Shown here piece after piece: positions 5,980 through 6,937 of a stretch of 6,937 nucleotides of DNA. Source of the DNA: Gemmataceae bacterium (GTDB lineage Bacteria; Planctomycetota; Planctomycetia; Gemmatales; Gemmataceae). The DNA lies in the NCBI GenBank assembly GCA_025056835.1, contig JANWVS010000107.1, forward strand, positions 1-6,937, in the 5' to 3' direction. A model generated the notes under the pieces. The model was given only the letters and a program-made list of their open reading frames with translations, was not told the origin of the DNA and searched no databases. A program made the position numbers and the translations under genes. Each line of letters starts with the position of its first letter. The stretch's first letter is position 1.

Positions 5980-6727
5980 TGGCCGAACGCTTGTCGGGGA
6001 ACACCTTGATGCCGTCGACGTGGAGCAAACCGAGCATTCCCTGAATTTCGCTGCGCACGCGGCAGAGGGCCATGGTACTGCCCATATTCTTGAGCCAGCG
6101 GTTGAATTCGCCGATCATCGTGACGCCGAGGGACGAAAGCCGCCGCACGTTTTTCAGATCGAGCAACACACGCAGGTTCGCCTTGTGAAGGTTGTCGCAC
6201 AACTCCTTCTTAATCATGGCGATTTCGCCTTCGTCGACGATTTTCGTGTCGTTGAACCGCACCGTGGTGACGCCGTTCTCCAGGCCGATCCGCAGACGTC
6301 CCTTGATAAAGCCTTTTTGGGCGTTGAGTCTTTCGATGATGCTTTGGGCGGCCTCAGAGGCATTGGTCGGGGCGTGGAACACGTCTTCTTCATCCAGCAA
6401 ATTGCGATTGGCCTCGACGTCGAGACAGCTGGCGGCCCATTCCTCTAAATCGCGCCCCGACAGTGGTTTTTCCCGGTACTGGATCATGAACTCCAGGTTG
6501 CCGACCGCGAATTTGTCGCCCGCGTGGAGCGGCCATTCGGCACCATTGGGCAAGACTTCGCCGTTGAGCGTCGTCGGCTGACCGCTGTTGAAGTCGCGCA
6601 GAAAGACCTTTTTGTCGCGGGTCACCAGCGCACAATGCTTCGAACCGAGATGAGAATTCCGCAGTTGGCAGAACTTGTCCGACCCGATGAGAAACAAGTC
6701 GCCAGTGATCGGAATAGGAGTCCCCAT
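5963..6727 (-). CDS. FHA-STAS domain signalling protein
   Basis: This 254-residue protein has no signal peptide or membrane segment, so it is probably cytoplasmic. An FHA (phosphothreonine-binding) fold occupies about residues 1-84, with S29-K30-H31 matching the SxxH region and N47 and N55-G56 matching the later conserved positions. The Arg normally after the first Gly (GR) is Ser here (S16), so phosphopeptide binding may be weakened or lost. An acidic helical linker (about 85-140) leads to a STAS domain at about 142-248, the fold of anti-sigma-factor antagonists. Its VLLDLKNVRRLSSLG segment aligns S199 with the phosphorylated Ser of SpoIIAA. A role in a kinase-governed partner switch is likely, but no cognate kinase or sigma factor is in the window. 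The ATG at 6727 starts directly at the FHA fold, with AGGG 7 bases upstream. Both domain calls are good; the pathway is unknown. Confidence 0.85.
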   Translation of the reverse strand: MGTPIPITGDLFLIGSDKFCQLRNSHLGSKHCALVTRDKKVFLRDFNSGQPTTLNGEVLPNGAEWPLHAGDKFAVGNLEFMIQYREKPLSGRDLEEWAASCLDVEANRNLLDEEDVFHAPTNASEAAQSIIERLNAQKGFIKGRLRIGLENGVTTVRFNDTKIVDEGEIAMIKKELCDNLHKANLRVLLDLKNVRRLSSLGVTMIGEFNRWLKNMGSTMALCRVRSEIQGMLGLLHVDGIKVFPDKRSAIMSSW

Positions 6728-6788
6728 GAGATTACCCTACGTGACTATGAGATAAACGTGCAACGGATTCTTTTTCGACACTTGTCCG

Positions 6789-6828
6789 CCGGGAGTTCCC
6801 ACCTGGGGGGGTAAGCCTCCCGGTTTTT
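6789..6828 (+). terminator. Terminator-like hairpin with no matching upstream gene
   Basis: CCGGGAG (6789-6795) and CTCCCGG (6817-6823) form a perfect 7-pair stem with a 21-base loop, followed at once by TTTTT. This is the form of a + strand intrinsic terminator, but no + strand gene ends nearby: the last one stops at 5979. The loop is longer than usual and includes a run of seven G. It may end a small unannotated transcript, act in the leader of a gene beyond the right edge, or be chance. Confidence 0.35.
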
Positions 6829-6875
6829 GGGAAAGGCTTGACGGATTCATAGCAACAGCCCATGCCCGTGGGGAG

Positions 6876-6937
6876 ATGTCTTCCGTGAACGGTTGCCGCG
6901 AGCCATCCTTGTCACAGAAAAAGGGAATTTACCTGGT
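6876..6937 (+). CDS. Possible 5' end of an unrecognised gene
   Basis: An ATG at 6876 opens a frame that reaches the right edge after 20 full codons (starting MSSVNGCREPSLSQ). GGGGAG touches the ATG directly, too close for a normal ribosome-binding site. The same frame is stop-free back to 6756, so the true start could lie elsewhere or outside the window. I recognise no family, and the minus strand is also open here for most of this length. Weakly supported. Confidence 0.12.
   Translation, partial: MSSVNGCREPSLSQKKGIYL

Noticed and set aside
6838..6866. TTGACG at 6838-6843 as a promoter for a gene beyond the right edge
   Set aside because: No acceptable -10 box lies 16 to 18 bases downstream; the sequence there is near CATGCC.

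Overview
The window looks like chromosomal DNA from a GC-rich bacterium, most likely a planctomycete. The reasons are the tandem McsA-type genes followed by a protein arginine kinase, the GRLGCP(H/R)DY signature in both McsA-type proteins, and an FHA-STAS fusion protein. This assignment is inferred from protein character only; no rRNA or other marker gene is present. No tRNA, CRISPR array or transposase is visible.

Left block (about 2-1902, + strand): a probable protein-arginine phosphorylation operon. It holds the 3' end of one McsA-like zinc-finger/UVR protein, a complete second McsA-like protein 12 bases later (strong AGGAGG, GTG start), and McsB arginine kinase, coupled to it by an ATGA overlap. 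McsA activates McsB, which phosphorylates arginines on proteins. In Firmicutes this marks them for ClpC-ClpP. No ctsR or clpC is in view.

Middle block (1951-4566, - strand): a complete ClpB disaggregase, convergent with mcsB across a 48-base gap. Both ATPase modules are intact. The middle domain is long and no ClpP-docking loop is seen, so it should refold aggregates rather than feed a protease. Both halves of its N-domain carry a VEH motif at positions that bind phosphoarginine in ClpC, so the kinase and the chaperone may be functionally linked.

Intergenic stretch 4567-4870 (304 bases): I find no gene. It holds two strong hairpins. One lies just after the haem-protein gene and is probably its terminator. 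The other has a 10-pair stem and no obvious role. No convincing clpB promoter is visible.

Right block: an exported single-haem protein of the Tll0287-like (DUF3365) type (- strand, 4871-5383) and an Rrf2-family regulator (+ strand, 5527-5979) diverge from a 143-base region. That region contains two good sigma70-type promoters pointing at each other and two inverted repeats, one over each promoter. This looks like a small redox- or gas-responsive switch. An FHA-STAS signalling protein (- strand, 5963-6727) overlaps the Rrf2 gene tail to tail by 17 bases. The last 210 bases hold a + strand terminator-like hairpin and an unassigned open frame that runs off the right edge.
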